From the NCBI RefSeq assembly GCF_008693075.1, contig NZ_VXKJ01000043.1:248001-312000 (forward strand): a stretch of DNA of 64,000 bases, given 5' to 3'. Each line of letters starts with the position of its first letter. The first letter of the stretch is position 1. Shown one piece after another: positions 1 through 9,269 of this stretch. The notes under the pieces are model-generated. The model searched no databases and was not told the DNA's origin. It saw only the letters and a list, made by a program, of their open reading frames with translations. The DNA is from Corynebacterium phocae. GTDB taxonomy: Bacteria > Actinomycetota > Actinomycetes > Mycobacteriales > Mycobacteriaceae. A program made the translations under genes and the position numbers.

Positions 1-3000
1 GGCTATCTCAGCCAACACCGTCGCTTTGTCTGCTGCCAAAGCACCATCAGACGCAAGGCGGTTAGCCTTGTCCTGGGCGCGCGCCATATCCTCCGTGAGA
101 CGGGTTAGCCCCACCACGGCCTCTTGGTGCCGGTAGGACGCCACGGTGGCCTCAAGAGTGGCCTCACGCGTAGACCGTAGGCGCTCAGCTTCGGCTGCAT
201 ACACTTCCTGTTGGCGCGCCAGCAGTTCCGCGTTGGCGTGCGTTGCTGCGACCAGCACGTCACCAATCCCGGCCTTCTCCGCCGCGTAGTATGCCTCCAC
301 GAACTGGCGCTGCTCCGCAATAGAGGCATTTTCCGCGTCAAACCCCGCGAACTTGCCCGCAAATACGTCCTCAACGAGCTGCTGTTCCCGCGTAGTGAGG
401 TCTTTCTGCTGGGCGAGACGCTCAGCAGTGGCCCTGGCGTCCAAACTGGTACGGGCCTTAAACTCGCGCCCAATACCCATGACCACGCGGTTAATGTAGT
501 CATCGTACGAGATGGACAAGTCGGTGAAGTCGTAGATTTGACGGTGAAGGAGCTTATCGCGTTCCTCCTTGAGTTTTTCCTCCGCCGTGGCCACATCCTT
601 CAAGCCCTGTAGGTGGGCGTCCAGAACCCCAACCTGTGCCTTTTGGACGTCCCATGCTGCTGCCTGCATCTGAATACGGGCGTCAACCATCTTCATTTGT
701 AGCTCGGACACTAGCTGAGTTTGTGCTTCAATTGCGCCAGAAAGATTAGCCTGGTTTTCCATCGCCTGCGCGTAGACCTGGGCTTCTCCGACCTTGATCT
801 GATTGAACCAATTTACAGTCTGGACAATCCAGTCCCAGACGGCTTTACCGACCCGGTAAACCGTTTCTGCGACCTCAACGGCCATGGCGATCTCGGCATG
901 ACCAGTGGCCAACGCGGCTTGCTTCACCACACCTTTAGCGAGTGCTGCTTCATCTTCGGCGTTGGTGAGGTTCTCCTGCGCCGCCTGTAGTGCCTCTAGA
1001 GACTCTACGCCGTTGCCCTCAAGTTCCTTAGTGGCGTCCTCACGCACACGGGCGAGGTGTTTCTCTGCTTTCGCAACCTTATCGGCGTGCTGGGAGCCGT
1101 CCATATCAGACTTAGACGGCCCTTCGGCCTTGACCTTGGCGAGTTCTTCCTCCGCGTCCTGAATTTTGCGCATAGTGGCCGTGGACAGTTCTGCGTTGGA
1201 GCCTTGGGCCTCGGCCAGTTCACGCTGTGCAATCTCCACGTTTTTGTTGGCCTGCTTGAGTGCGTCCGCTGCGTCCACCTGCGCCACGTAGGAATCTTCG
1301 AGACCCTCATAGGCCCCTACAATGCCGGTGGCGTACTGGGTGATGAAACCCAGACCAAGGCGTTCACCGATGGCTAGGACCTCAGTGGCCTTCATATCGG
1401 CGGCTGCACCAATCGCGTTGCCGAACTGGTCATACATGGCCAGTGCGGCTTGCTGTAACGCAGGGTTGCCCTCTAAGGCACTGACATCGCCGGTAGATAC
1501 GGCGTGCAACATGCCACCAGCAACTCCTTGAAGCCCGGCTAAGCCACCTTGGCGTGCCACGGTGGACAGTTCACCAGCTGCGCCCTGCATAGCTGCGGCT
1601 GCGTCACGAAGGGCACCGGGGAGTTGCTCGAACGCCACGGTCTGCGCCGGGTTGAGTCTACGTTCCGGCAGCACCGTGTTTTTGGGCATCCACCCAATGC
1701 CGGTAGCAACCCCGCCCTCATCGAAGTCTTGACGGCGGTAGCGGGCAAGCTGGCGGGCGCGGTGAGCGGACTGCTCTACATCAGCCTTGAGTGCGGACGC
1801 CGTTCCCCAGTCGATAGATTTCACTCCGGACTGACCCTTGACGGTCATGCCGTCAACGCTGGTGGATAAGATTTCCCCACCATCACCTCCACCGGCAAGG
1901 TCAATGTGAGCGTGGTCGGTGAATGAGGGGTGTGTGGCTCCGGCGGCTTGTCCACCAATCTGGCCGTTGCCACGGCTACCTCCCATCTCGAGGTTCACGG
2001 GGCCACTAGTCAGCCCGTAGAGCGTGGCAGCGGTGTGCCCGCCGTAGGGTCCGCCGTTGAACCAGCCGAACGCTAGACGCGGGCCGGAACCAACACCATT
2101 CTGTGCCCCTAGTGCGGAGAGGGCCTGGCCCTCGTTACCAGTGGCGAAGCGCCCACCGAAGGGGTTCACCCCTGCCGCGAACCTTGCGCCTGCGGAAACA
2201 GCTCCGGAGCAGTCACCCCAGTTCATGCCACCCCAGTCGTAGGTTGCTCCCTCAAGGGGGCGCTTAGCGCGGTAGCCGTTGACCTCCTTGCCGGAGACGA
2301 AGGCGTATACCTCTGCTGGGGTTGCGCGCCCGCCGTCCGCGTAGCCCGTCAGCTCGGTGGTGAGGGCCTGGGCTATCTGGTCATCACTGCCGGAGTTAAT
2401 CGCCCCCAGCGTGCGACTGAATCGCTCGGAACGCTGGCCGTTGATGATCCATTCTCCCGCGTCCAGGCGAGCAATAGGGCGGGCGTTCTTATCCAGGGCA
2501 AGGAACCCGTCCGTTTCGTGCGTACCTGGACCCGTGACGGGGAGCTGGTAGCCACCATGACGTCCACCGGTGGCGAACCGCGCGCTTGTAGACCCAGCCG
2601 ACCGGGCGGCATTATTAGCACCCGTAATGCGGTCCCACACGTTGCTTAGGGTGCGCTTTAGGCCGTCAAGAACGCCATTTGCCTCACTGGCCTTAGCCTT
2701 CAGCTGCGTGGTGTCCAGGTCTGCGACTGGCTTTGGGCGCTGAGAGTCCAAGTTTACGGCCGCCGCCAAGCCGTCCTTAACACCAGCGTCAAACAAGGCC
2801 TTATCCAGGTCAGCAACCGGGATAGCTGTCTGACGTGACAGCTCCGCCAACTCCGTGCGGGTAGCCTGACCATCAGCGAACAACTGTCGCAGGTCAATCT
2901 CCGCCTCCGGGTTCACCTTCTTTAAATTCAGCTCCCGAACAATCTGGTCGACCTCCTCCGCTCCCAGACGAATCTTGGAGTTGTCTAGCCAAATATCTGG

Positions 3001-5829
3001 TGTGATTTCGGCGTCATCAAGCTGGGAGGTTTTTTCCACCAGGTCTTGGATCTTGCTGCGTGCGTCATCGTCCTTGGCGGTGATAACCATATCAATGGTC
3101 TCCCCATCGGAGTTTTTAAGCTCCTCAACCTTGTAGCCGATACCCTCTAAGGCTGTGACGGCTTCATCGGCAAGAACGCCCACATGAACCTCCGCGCCGT
3201 CCTCCACATCCTTGAGAGTTCCCCACACGGCGTCAAGCTGCTGCACAGCCTCGGAGGTGCCTTGGACCGCCAAAATTGTGTTAATTTCATCGGGCATAAG
3301 TCCCAGCGACTCGGCAAGCTGGTCAATTTCCTCACGCGTAAACACAGTCTTGTCCGTCAGTGCGCCTAGGGAGTCCTGGACTAGTTTCCAGGCTTCGTCG
3401 GAGTCCCCACCGGCCTGCACCGTCTGGACATATTCATCACGCAACGCAGCCAGGGAGTCGCGCAGCTCCTTGTTCTTCTCGTTGGTCTTATCCAGGTTGT
3501 CCCACGACACCCCACCAGTAGGGTCAACAAACAAGGCGTTGCGGTCTACGTCCTCCCACTTTTCCAGGCCGTCTACAACCTCGGACACGGCGTCCGCCAT
3601 GTCCCACATGGCGTCCTCAGCGGACTCCTCAATAAGACCCATCTCCCGAAGGACGTCAAGAACGCCGGTGAGTTTCTGCTCCGCACTGGCACTCTCATCT
3701 GCCACGAGAGCAAGACCACCCGAGATAGCTACGAAACCATCATCAACAGCCTTGGCGGCTGCTGCGGTCTCATCAATCTTCCTGCGCGTTTCCGTCAGCT
3801 CGTTCGCGGCAGCCTGGCCAGCTTCGCCCATGGATGTGAGGTTGCGTACCAGCTCCACATATTCCTCACCACCAGCGGCAACAACCTTATTTAAATCTTC
3901 CTGTGTGAGTCCCATGTCGCGCATGACGTCATTTAGTGCCTTGAAGCTTTCGCCGTGAGCGCGGGCCTTGTCTAGGTGCTCGTGGTAGACGTCCCAGTCA
4001 GCAGATGAGCCGAAGATGACTTTGAGGTATCCTCCGGACTTGCCCATGGCGTCTGAGATGGAGCCAAACATCTTCGAGTGTGCTTCACCCATGGCCGTGA
4101 ACTGAGTAAGGACGGTGCCCGCGTACTCGGTGGCTGCGTCCACAGACTCCCCAGTCATAGTGCCGTTCGTACGCTGCATGGCCTTGGTGAGGCCGTCGTG
4201 TGCGCCCTCGGACTGGCGGACGGCCTGAGCTACTTCTTCCTCTGCCTTCTTGTAGGTGGAGTAGCCCTCATACATTTTGCCGAGGACTGCTACGGCTGCG
4301 CCGATACCCACGACCCAAGGCCCTCCGAAGAAGCTGAGCAGTCCCTTGGCCCCGAGCTTCATTGCCCCGAATGACCCCGCCGCTACGGACTGCATTCCCC
4401 GCATGGCCCCACCTACGCCGTGTGCGGCTTGTTGTCCCATGAGGTCAATTGCTGCGAACGCGCTCTTCGACTGTAGGACACTCTTTTGGGCGGCTGCTGC
4501 TGCGAGGATGTGCTGCTCTCGCATGAGCCGGGCAGGGGCCGCACCTTGCTGGTACGCAGCTTTGAACGCTGCCCCAAGATCCCCCACTTTGCCCTTAACT
4601 CCCGCCAGGTTTTGCCCTAAGTCGGCTATTTTGGCCGTGAGTTTTTGCCCAATCTCCGTACCTAGGGCAACCGAGGCCCCTTTAACGGCCAGAAGAACAC
4701 CTAACGTCTGCTTCACGGGGCCGGGCAGTCCACCCCATACCCCCACGGCCTTCTCCACGACACCGGAGAGGTCATCAACCGCCCCCGTGGCGGACTCTAG
4801 GACACCAGGAAGCTGACTAAACCCGCCCTCCATAGCAGTCGCACCCAGCCGACCTAACGCCGCGCCCAGGTTGGCGATAGAGCCGGTGATAGAACCGCCC
4901 ATAGCCTTGGCAGCACCACCGAGGTTCTGCTCCAAGGCGCGCTCTAAGTCCTCAATGCCCAGCTTGCCGTCACTGACCATCTTGTTCAGTTCGGACTTCG
5001 TGACCCCCACAGACTTGGCCAGCATGTCAAACACGGGGATACCGCGCTCGGAGAGCTGGAGTAACTCCTCACGCATGAGCTTGCCGTTGCCACGCACCTG
5101 CCCGAAGATCCGCGAGATTTCGTTGAGTGGAGCGCCAGCAATGGCGGCGGTATCGGCCATAATGCTTAGGCTTCGGGTGAGGTCATCTCCAACTTCAACA
5201 CCGGACGCCACGGCGTTACCAGCTGCGGTAGCGGCGTCCGACAGGCCGTAGGCAGTGCCCATCACTGAAGCTAGGGCGGAGTCCATGATCGACTCGATGG
5301 ACTCCGCTTCATGGCCCAACCCCTTGAGCTTAAACTGGGCGTCATCAATGCCGGTCAGGCGTGCCCAACCCTTGGAGAGGATAGTCCCACCGAACGCACC
5401 CACCGACAAAGCGGGGATAAGGTTCCTTGCTGCGCCCGCTAGTGATTCTAGACGGCCCTCAACCTGCTTAATGCCCTTGCCTGCGTGGCCAAGGTTATCG
5501 GCGGCTTTAGCGGCCCCGCCTAGGCCCGTGGCGGCTTGGTCGGCTGCGCCCTTGAGTTCCCGAACGTTACTGGACAGGCGGGCGTCTAGTTTCACGGCCT
5601 TAGCTGCGGTCTCCGCAGAAGATAAGGCGCGCCCTAAATCATCAGCTGCACGCCCCGCGCTCTTTAGCTCCCGCTCCCCACGGGGCTTAATGTCAAGCTT
5701 GTTCTTCTCCACTAAGCCCAACGACTTTTCTAGGCGTTCCAAACCACCCTGCATGCGCATGAGGTCACGCTCTGCGCCTGCAATATCAATCTTGATGGAG
5801 CCTTGCAGCTCGCCTAAGTCTAGTGCCAT
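1..5829 (-). CDS. Phage tail tape measure protein with NlpC/P60-like peptidase domain (C-terminus outside window)
   Basis: An uninterrupted minus-strand frame runs from an ATG at 5829 to the window edge: at least 1943 residues, C-terminus missing. A GGGAGG ribosome site precedes the start. Tape measure proteins set siphovirus tail length and help DNA pass the cell envelope. The N-terminal ~600 residues are Ala-, Lys- and Glu-rich helical sequence (start MALDLGELQGSIKID). Around residues 1200-1270 lies a peptidase-like segment: YDWGGMNWGDCSG with Cys1207, then GGHTA with His1265, the Cys-His arrangement of NlpC/P60 (C40) cell-wall peptidases. The C-terminal visible part is again coiled-coil-like. 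Length and position directly downstream of the frameshifted chaperone pair support the call. The peptidase assignment is from motif reading only; the third catalytic residue is not assigned. Confidence 0.93.
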   Translation of the reverse strand, partial: MALDLGELQGSIKIDIAGAERDLMRMQGGLERLEKSLGLVEKNKLDIKPRGERELKSAGRAADDLGRALSSAETAAKAVKLDARLSSNVRELKGAADQAATGLGGAAKAADNLGHAGKGIKQVEGRLESLAGAARNLIPALSVGAFGGTILSKGWARLTGIDDAQFKLKGLGHEAESIESIMDSALASVMGTAYGLSDAATAAGNAVASGVEVGDDLTRSLSIMADTAAIAGAPLNEISRIFGQVRGNGKLMREELLQLSERGIPVFDMLAKSVGVTKSELNKMVSDGKLGIEDLERALEQNLGGAAKAMGGSITGSIANLGAALGRLGATAMEGGFSQLPGVLESATGAVDDLSGVVEKAVGVWGGLPGPVKQTLGVLLAVKGASVALGTEIGQKLTAKIADLGQNLAGVKGKVGDLGAAFKAAYQQGAAPARLMREQHILAAAAAQKSVLQSKSAFAAIDLMGQQAAHGVGGAMRGMQSVAAGSFGAMKLGAKGLLSFFGGPWVVGIGAAVAVLGKMYEGYSTYKKAEEEVAQAVRQSEGAHDGLTKAMQRTNGTMTGESVDAATEYAGTVLTQFTAMGEAHSKMFGSISDAMGKSGGYLKVIFGSSADWDVYHEHLDKARAHGESFKALNDVMRDMGLTQEDLNKVVAAGGEEYVELVRNLTSMGEAGQAAANELTETRRKIDETAAAAKAVDDGFVAISGGLALVADESASAEQKLTGVLDVLREMGLIEESAEDAMWDMADAVSEVVDGLEKWEDVDRNALFVDPTGGVSWDNLDKTNEKNKELRDSLAALRDEYVQTVQAGGDSDEAWKLVQDSLGALTDKTVFTREEIDQLAESLGLMPDEINTILAVQGTSEAVQQLDAVWGTLKDVEDGAEVHVGVLADEAVTALEGIGYKVEELKNSDGETIDMVITAKDDDARSKIQDLVEKTSQLDDAEITPDIWLDNSKIRLGAEEVDQIVRELNLKKVNPEAEIDLRQLFADGQATRTELAELSRQTAIPVADLDKALFDAGVKDGLAAAVNLDSQRPKPVADLDTTQLKAKASEANGVLDGLKRTLSNVWDRITGANNAARSAGSTSARFATGGRHGGYQLPVTGPGTHETDGFLALDKNARPIARLDAGEWIINGQRSERFSRTLGAINSGSDDQIAQALTTELTGYADGGRATPAEVYAFVSGKEVNGYRAKRPLEGATYDWGGMNWGDCSGAVSAGARFAAGVNPFGGRFATGNEGQALSALGAQNGVGSGPRLAFGWFNGGPYGGHTAATLYGLTSGPVNLEMGGSRGNGQIGGQAAGATHPSFTDHAHIDLAGGGDGGEILSTSVDGMTVKGQSGVKSIDWGTASALKADVEQSAHRARQLARYRRQDFDEGGVATGIGWMPKNTVLPERRLNPAQTVAFEQLPGALRDAAAAMQGAAGELSTVARQGGLAGLQGVAGGMLHAVSTGDVSALEGNPALQQAALAMYDQFGNAIGAAADMKATEVLAIGERLGLGFITQYATGIVGAYEGLEDSYVAQVDAADALKQANKNVEIAQRELAEAQGSNAELSTATMRKIQDAEEELAKVKAEGPSKSDMDGSQHADKVAKAEKHLARVREDATKELEGNGVESLEALQAAQENLTNAEDEAALAKGVVKQAALATGHAEIAMAVEVAETVYRVGKAVWDWIVQTVNWFNQIKVGEAQVYAQAMENQANLSGAIEAQTQLVSELQMKMVDARIQMQAAAWDVQKAQVGVLDAHLQGLKDVATAEEKLKEERDKLLHRQIYDFTDLSISYDDYINRVVMGIGREFKARTSLDARATAERLAQQKDLTTREQQLVEDVFAGKFAGFDAENASIAEQRQFVEAYYAAEKAGIGDVLVAATHANAELLARQQEVYAAEAERLRSTREATLEATVASYRHQEAVVGLTRLTEDMARAQDKANRLASDGALAADKATVLAEIA

Positions 5830-5899
5830 GATGGTGCCCTCCCTATGGGGGTTTACGGGGTTTTCTAACCCCACCACCATGCACTAGACCCCCGCGCGG

Positions 5900-6780
5900 T
5901 CAGGTGTCTTCCCGAAGTTCCTTAGACCGGTTCTGTAGGTGAGTCGCTAGGCGTGTTTCTGCCCCTAGTAGCCCAATGACGCGGGTTTCAAACCAACCCC
6001 ACCTGCGGGACTCCAACAACCCAGGGGCTGCAAGGTCAATGTGGTAGTGCTGCTGGAAGTCCAGCTCAATGAGCTGCCACTGCTCTAGGAACACCGGCCA
6101 CGTCAACACCTCCGGGGCATACAACGTGTCCCGCTGCGGGGCGTCCTCGTAGAAGTCACGAACATACTCCCCGAACGTGTCCAACACCTCCGGGTTGTAC
6201 GGCCCACCGCCAGGGTCATCATGCCCATACGCGCCGGGCCGTGGGTCGTACCAGAACCCGTAGTCCGGCGCCCACGCGAGTTCGTCTACTTCTCGGCGGA
6301 GTCTTCCCCAGCCGTCTCGCCAGGTTCCGGCTGCGTCTCCGGGTTCGGACTGTCGGCGCTGCTGGTGTCGTTGTCCTCCAACGCTTTCACCACCTTCTCC
6401 ACTCCCAGTGCTTTTCCCACGTCACCTGTTTCTGCGAAGGTTTTTGCTACATCGTCAGTCCAGCGGGCCTTGAGGTAGATGGACGTCAACAAACGCCCCA
6501 GTACCTCGTACGACATCTTGGGGTTTTCTTTCAGCACCTTGCCGATCAATCCACCTTTGAACGTCATTTCTTCCTGGTCGAAGGTGGTGCCCACGAGGTC
6601 GCAGGCACGTTCCCACAGGTAGTACGCGCCAATCTTATCTGCCTGGGTACGTTCCTCAATGGCGTTGAATTTCAGCATGTCTTTTGCGCTGATGGTCACG
6701 CCGTATTGCTTTCCGCCGATGGTGAAGGTGATGTCTTCTTCTGCGAGGAAGTCATCTAAGTTTCCGAGGTTCACTGCCAT
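5900..6780 (-). CDS. Tail assembly chaperone fusion (G-T type), made by -1 ribosomal frameshift
   Basis: The downstream part (T) has no convincing start of its own. Its frame stays open upstream through REVDELAWAPDYGFWYDP and WGRLRRE into the end of the preceding gene, back past a GGGAAAA heptamer at 6412-6418. A -1 slip there joins the first 123 residues of G to 170 residues read in the T frame, giving about 293 aa. In lambda-like and many actinobacterial siphoviruses the G and GT chaperones coat the tape measure protein during tail assembly, and the genes sit, as here, between the major tail protein and tape measure genes. The fusion is inferred from frame and slippery site. Confidence 0.85.
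6286..6780 (-). CDS. Tail assembly chaperone, short form (G)
   Basis: 164-aa product starting MAVNLGNLDDFLAEED, ending in an acidic, Pro-rich tail (...GEDSAEK). ATG at 6780 is preceded by GGAAGG eight bases upstream. It is the unshifted product of the chaperone pair: small, acidic, between major tail protein and tape measure genes, with a frameshift heptamer inside the last third. Sequence similarity to a named family was not recognised directly; the call rests on position, size and the overlapping T frame. Confidence 0.85.
   Translation of the reverse strand: MAVNLGNLDDFLAEEDITFTIGGKQYGVTISAKDMLKFNAIEERTQADKIGAYYLWERACDLVGTTFDQEEMTFKGGLIGKVLKENPKMSYEVLGRLLTSIYLKARWTDDVAKTFAETGDVGKALGVEKVVKALEDNDTSSADSPNPETQPEPGETAGEDSAEK
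6412..6418 (-). promoter_or_regulatory. -1 frameshift slippery heptamer GGGAAAA
   Basis: On the minus strand the zero-frame codons read G GGA AAA, exactly the X XXY YYZ pattern, giving GGG AAA after a -1 slip. The -1 frame is open from here to the stop at 5900. GGGAAAA and close variants are the usual slippery sites in tail chaperone genes of actinobacterial siphoviruses. Confidence 0.85.
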
Positions 6781-6860
6781 TTTTTGGGCCTTCCGGTTGT
6801 GCGAATATCGTCACCGTTCATCATGCGCCGGTAGTCGTGGCGGTCAGACCACCACGACAT
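6771..6860 (-). CDS. Possible 29-residue phage protein
   Basis: A short frame (MSWWSDRHDYRRMMNGDD..., 29 codons) fills the space between the major tail protein hairpin and the chaperone gene and overlaps the chaperone start by 10 bases (TGGCAGTGA). Composition is protein-like (Trp, Asp, Arg rich), but no strong ribosome site is seen. It may be a small real gene or chance. Confidence 0.3.
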   Translation of the reverse strand: MSWWSDRHDYRRMMNGDDIRTTGRPKKWQ

Positions 6861-6866
6861 GCCGAA

Positions 6867-6904
6867 GGCCCCCGCATGAGTACCGCAGTACCTACACGGG
6901 GGCC
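6867..6904 (-). terminator. Hairpin after major tail protein gene (attenuator)
   Basis: GGCCCCCG (6867-6874) pairs with CGGGGGCC (6897-6904). It lies just downstream of the major tail protein gene for leftward transcription and has no T-run, so partial attenuation or transcript-end protection is more likely than full termination. Confidence 0.55.
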
Positions 6905-6918
6905 ATCAGGACGGAGGT

Positions 6919-7491
6919 TTAGCTGGCGTCACTTTCACCGGCCGGGTCAAGGACCTTACGCAGCTCGGCCTTGTCCACCTCAACGGACGCGGCCTTCTCG
7001 TTGCCCTCCTCCACGGACTTGATACGCTTCGGCGCGCACACAGAGGACAGGGTTACAGACGCGGAGCGGAAACCATTAGCGTCACCGTCCTGGTCCTCCC
7101 ACATCACACCGAAGGTGGACTCCCAACCCTCATCAATATCGGTACGCCACACGCGCACGTCTACCTTATTGTCGCCACCGAGGGACTCACCCGCGAGCTT
7201 CAGGAGTCGCTGGGACTCCGTTACGAGCGGAAGGTCCCCCTTCTGGACATAGTTCAGGTTCATGGACACCGTGAGGGCGCGGGAAACGGCCTCCTCGTAG
7301 GTCCAGCCGTCAGAGTCGAGGTCAGTGCCGTCCACACGGTTCACATCCACCTTCACGGTGGTGCTGGTACGACCCTGCACGAACTTGTACTCTTCTGGGC
7401 CTGCGCCACGTGGCTTGGCCTGAACCTGCCAGCCACGATTCTGCAGCTTGTCCAACTCACAAGAGTTGGGGGCCTTAGCAATAGTTGCCAT
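6919..7491 (-). CDS. Major tail protein (tail tube)
   Basis: 190 aa, start MATIAKAPNSCELDK with AAGGAG five bases upstream. Forms the tail tube by stacking of hexamer rings. The central part (PRGAGPEEYKFVQGRTST, then RVWRTDIDEGWESTFGVMWEDQDGDANGFRSASVTLSS) has the alternating beta-strand pattern of tail tube proteins, and the gene sits between the tail terminator and the chaperones, the standard siphovirus position. A hairpin follows the gene, as is common for highly expressed structural genes. Confidence 0.82.
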   Translation of the reverse strand: MATIAKAPNSCELDKLQNRGWQVQAKPRGAGPEEYKFVQGRTSTTVKVDVNRVDGTDLDSDGWTYEEAVSRALTVSMNLNYVQKGDLPLVTESQRLLKLAGESLGGDNKVDVRVWRTDIDEGWESTFGVMWEDQDGDANGFRSASVTLSSVCAPKRIKSVEEGNEKAASVEVDKAELRKVLDPAGESDAS

Positions 7492-7500
7492 TTTTGCTCC

Positions 7501-7953
7501 TTAAAGCGGTTGGAAATCTTTCGGAACTCTCATGCGTGTTTCGTAGGTATCAACTCGCCTGAAGCGTCCGTTCTGGTCTGGCACGGGTGGGTCATTGGCG
7601 ACCCGGTGACAATATGCCACCTCCCGATTTGCGGTCAGTAAGTAGGGATAGTTGGACCATAGGACGTGCATAACGCGGGCCATATCGTCCATGACGCCGA
7701 GTTGGTCGCCGGGCGCGCCACGGCCCACGATCATGAACCGTAGGGCGGGGTTGCTGCAATCATCATCGTCAACCCACGGGCCAATGAGGGCTAGTGCCCG
7801 GTCTGGGTTGTCGGCCATGTCGCCGAGGTAGATGGCGGGCTGACCCGTGTCCTCGACCTGGTCCCCTGTGGGGTCTTTCACGACCCCCTGGGCGTGTAGG
7901 TACTGGATTATGGATATGCCGGCGTCGGCGTGGTCGTACGGGTATTCATCCAC
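7501..7953 (-). CDS. Tail terminator / minor capsid type 3-like protein
   Basis: 150 aa (MDEYPYDHADAGISIIQYL...). Fourth gene of the connector block after the capsid and directly before the tail tube gene, the place of the protein that caps the growing tail. The PAIYLGDMADNPDRALALIGPW segment resembles minor capsid/tail terminator proteins of Gram-positive phages. Overlaps the preceding gene by 8 bases. Function assigned mainly by synteny. Confidence 0.65.
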   Translation of the reverse strand: MDEYPYDHADAGISIIQYLHAQGVVKDPTGDQVEDTGQPAIYLGDMADNPDRALALIGPWVDDDDCSNPALRFMIVGRGAPGDQLGVMDDMARVMHVLWSNYPYLLTANREVAYCHRVANDPPVPDQNGRFRRVDTYETRMRVPKDFQPL

Positions 7954-8308
7954 GGAATTGACCTCCTATGTGTCGCTTGATGGTGGCCTTGATATGGGCC
8001 TGTAGTTGCGGGTCGTTCATGGGTTCTTCGAGGAATTTCATTTGTGTGCCCGGGTGAATTTTGCCCGGTGCTCCTTCGTGCTGGTACACGGCGTAAACGC
8101 TGGTGTAAAACACAACTGCCTCGGCTGCTCCGGCGCTAATCATGCGGGCGTATGAGATGGCGGATGAGTTGCGCAGGTCACCGACACGGAACGGGGTGAG
8201 GGGTAGGGCCTGCGCCTGCAACGCCATAGCTCCCTCGTTGACTCCCTTGATGGTGGCGGCACGTAGTTTCGCAGCAGCTGAGGTGAGGTCTATCTTCTTC
8301 CTGGCCAT
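7946..8308 (-). CDS. HK97 gp10-like / minor capsid type 2-like tail completion protein
   Basis: 120 aa, basic N-terminus (MARKKIDLTSAAAKLRAAT), then PLTPFRVGDLRNSSAI and YTSVYAVYQHEGAPGKIHPGTQMKFLEEP. The 'P..TG.L+.S' strand followed by 'YA.YQHEG....HP.....FLE' is characteristic of the HK97 gp10-like family at the head-tail joint. Third gene of the connector block. Confidence 0.75.
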   Translation of the reverse strand: MARKKIDLTSAAAKLRAATIKGVNEGAMALQAQALPLTPFRVGDLRNSSAISYARMISAGAAEAVVFYTSVYAVYQHEGAPGKIHPGTQMKFLEEPMNDPQLQAHIKATIKRHIGGQFRG

Positions 8309-8312
8309 TGAG

Positions 8313-8663
8313 CTACTTCACCGTGACCTCTACGTGGTCAGGGGTCAGGCCAGTGCCGGACACAACCAGGCCGGAGGTAATGACTTCCCGGCGCCCTTTG
8401 ACGGGGAAATACTCCGGGAGGGTGATTTTGTCACCCACGTGTGGGATTGGCCCCGATGGTGCCCAGCGTATAGTCGCAGCCACAAGGACGTCATTGCCGT
8501 GGAGGTCTTTCACTACGCGTTCGGACACAGTCACGGACGCCTTCACTTCCGTGGCGTTGCCGTGGGTGGTTCCGAACGCGCTGCGTTTCGTTTCCCCCTC
8601 CACCAGAACGGAGTGAGTGTCCCAGATACGGGAGCGCAGCTTAGCAAAGCGGTTAGGTTGCAT
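8313..8663 (-). CDS. Head-tail stopper / minor capsid type 1-like protein
   Basis: 116 aa, predominantly beta sequence (LVEGETKRSAFGTTHG..., GDKITLPEYFPVKGRREVITSGLVVSG). Second gene of the connector block, where the head closure (stopper) protein is encoded in siphoviruses. Family call rests on synteny and length. Confidence 0.62.
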   Translation of the reverse strand: MQPNRFAKLRSRIWDTHSVLVEGETKRSAFGTTHGNATEVKASVTVSERVVKDLHGNDVLVAATIRWAPSGPIPHVGDKITLPEYFPVKGRREVITSGLVVSGTGLTPDHVEVTVK

Positions 8664-8667
8664 GGGG

Positions 8668-9132
8668 TTACCACCCTCGGAAGTGGATTAGGGGACGTGC
8701 TGCGAGTAGCCCGGCGTCCTTGAGTACCCACTCCGCTTCAGTAGCGAGGTGCCCGGCGCGTAGCCTGTTCAGGGCCGTGGTGTGTGCGGTGTTGTCGAAT
8801 GTGAGGGACGCGCCGTTCTCACTGGTTGATTTCACTTCCGGCCCGGCTGCAACACCTCCACTGAGGACGTCATTTACGAGGTCCATCTCTATGAGAGATA
8901 GGGCATGGAGTGCGGTGGCGTCTGCCATGGCGGTGCGAATGGTCTCGTCCGTGGGGAGGTAGTAGTCATCGGTGTCGTATCGTGCGGCGCGGGTGTACCA
9001 ACGCACGGCTCGGGACGCGGCGTTGAGAAGGCGCTCCACGGTGCGCTCTGGTAGCTCACTGAGCTTGGTGAGGGTATCGGGGTCAGCTTTGGTTTGTAGG
9101 GTCTCTAGGGTGGCGTAGACGGGGTAATTCAC
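8668..9132 (-). CDS. Head-tail connector (adaptor) protein
   Basis: 154 aa, largely helical (MNYPVYATLETLQTKADPDTL..., LLNAASRAVRWYTRAARYD, IRTAMADATALHALSLIEMDL). Acidic-helical connector proteins of the gp6/gp15 type bind below the portal and are encoded first after the capsid gene, as here. No named motif is recognised. Confidence 0.7.
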   Translation of the reverse strand: MNYPVYATLETLQTKADPDTLTKLSELPERTVERLLNAASRAVRWYTRAARYDTDDYYLPTDETIRTAMADATALHALSLIEMDLVNDVLSGGVAAGPEVKSTSENGASLTFDNTAHTTALNRLRAGHLATEAEWVLKDAGLLAARPLIHFRGW

Positions 9133-9162
9133 GGCGGGTTCTTTCTACTAGTAGCTATAGAA

Positions 9163-9219
9163 ATGAGACCCGGCCCCCGGCACCCTAGGAGGGTGACCTA
9201 CCCGGGGAGCGGGTCTCAT
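9163..9219 (-). terminator. Nested hairpins after major capsid gene
   Basis: A perfect 10-bp stem ATGAGACCCG (9163-9172) / CGGGTCTCAT (9210-9219) encloses a second hairpin CACCCT-AGG-AGGGTG (9181-9195). Placed just downstream of the major capsid gene in the leftward transcript; likely an attenuator that lets capsid mRNA exceed downstream connector mRNA. Confidence 0.6.
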
Positions 9220-9269
9220 CATTTGTGCAGTGGGGGCCGTGCCAGCAACCCCCTCTACACGGCGTGTGG

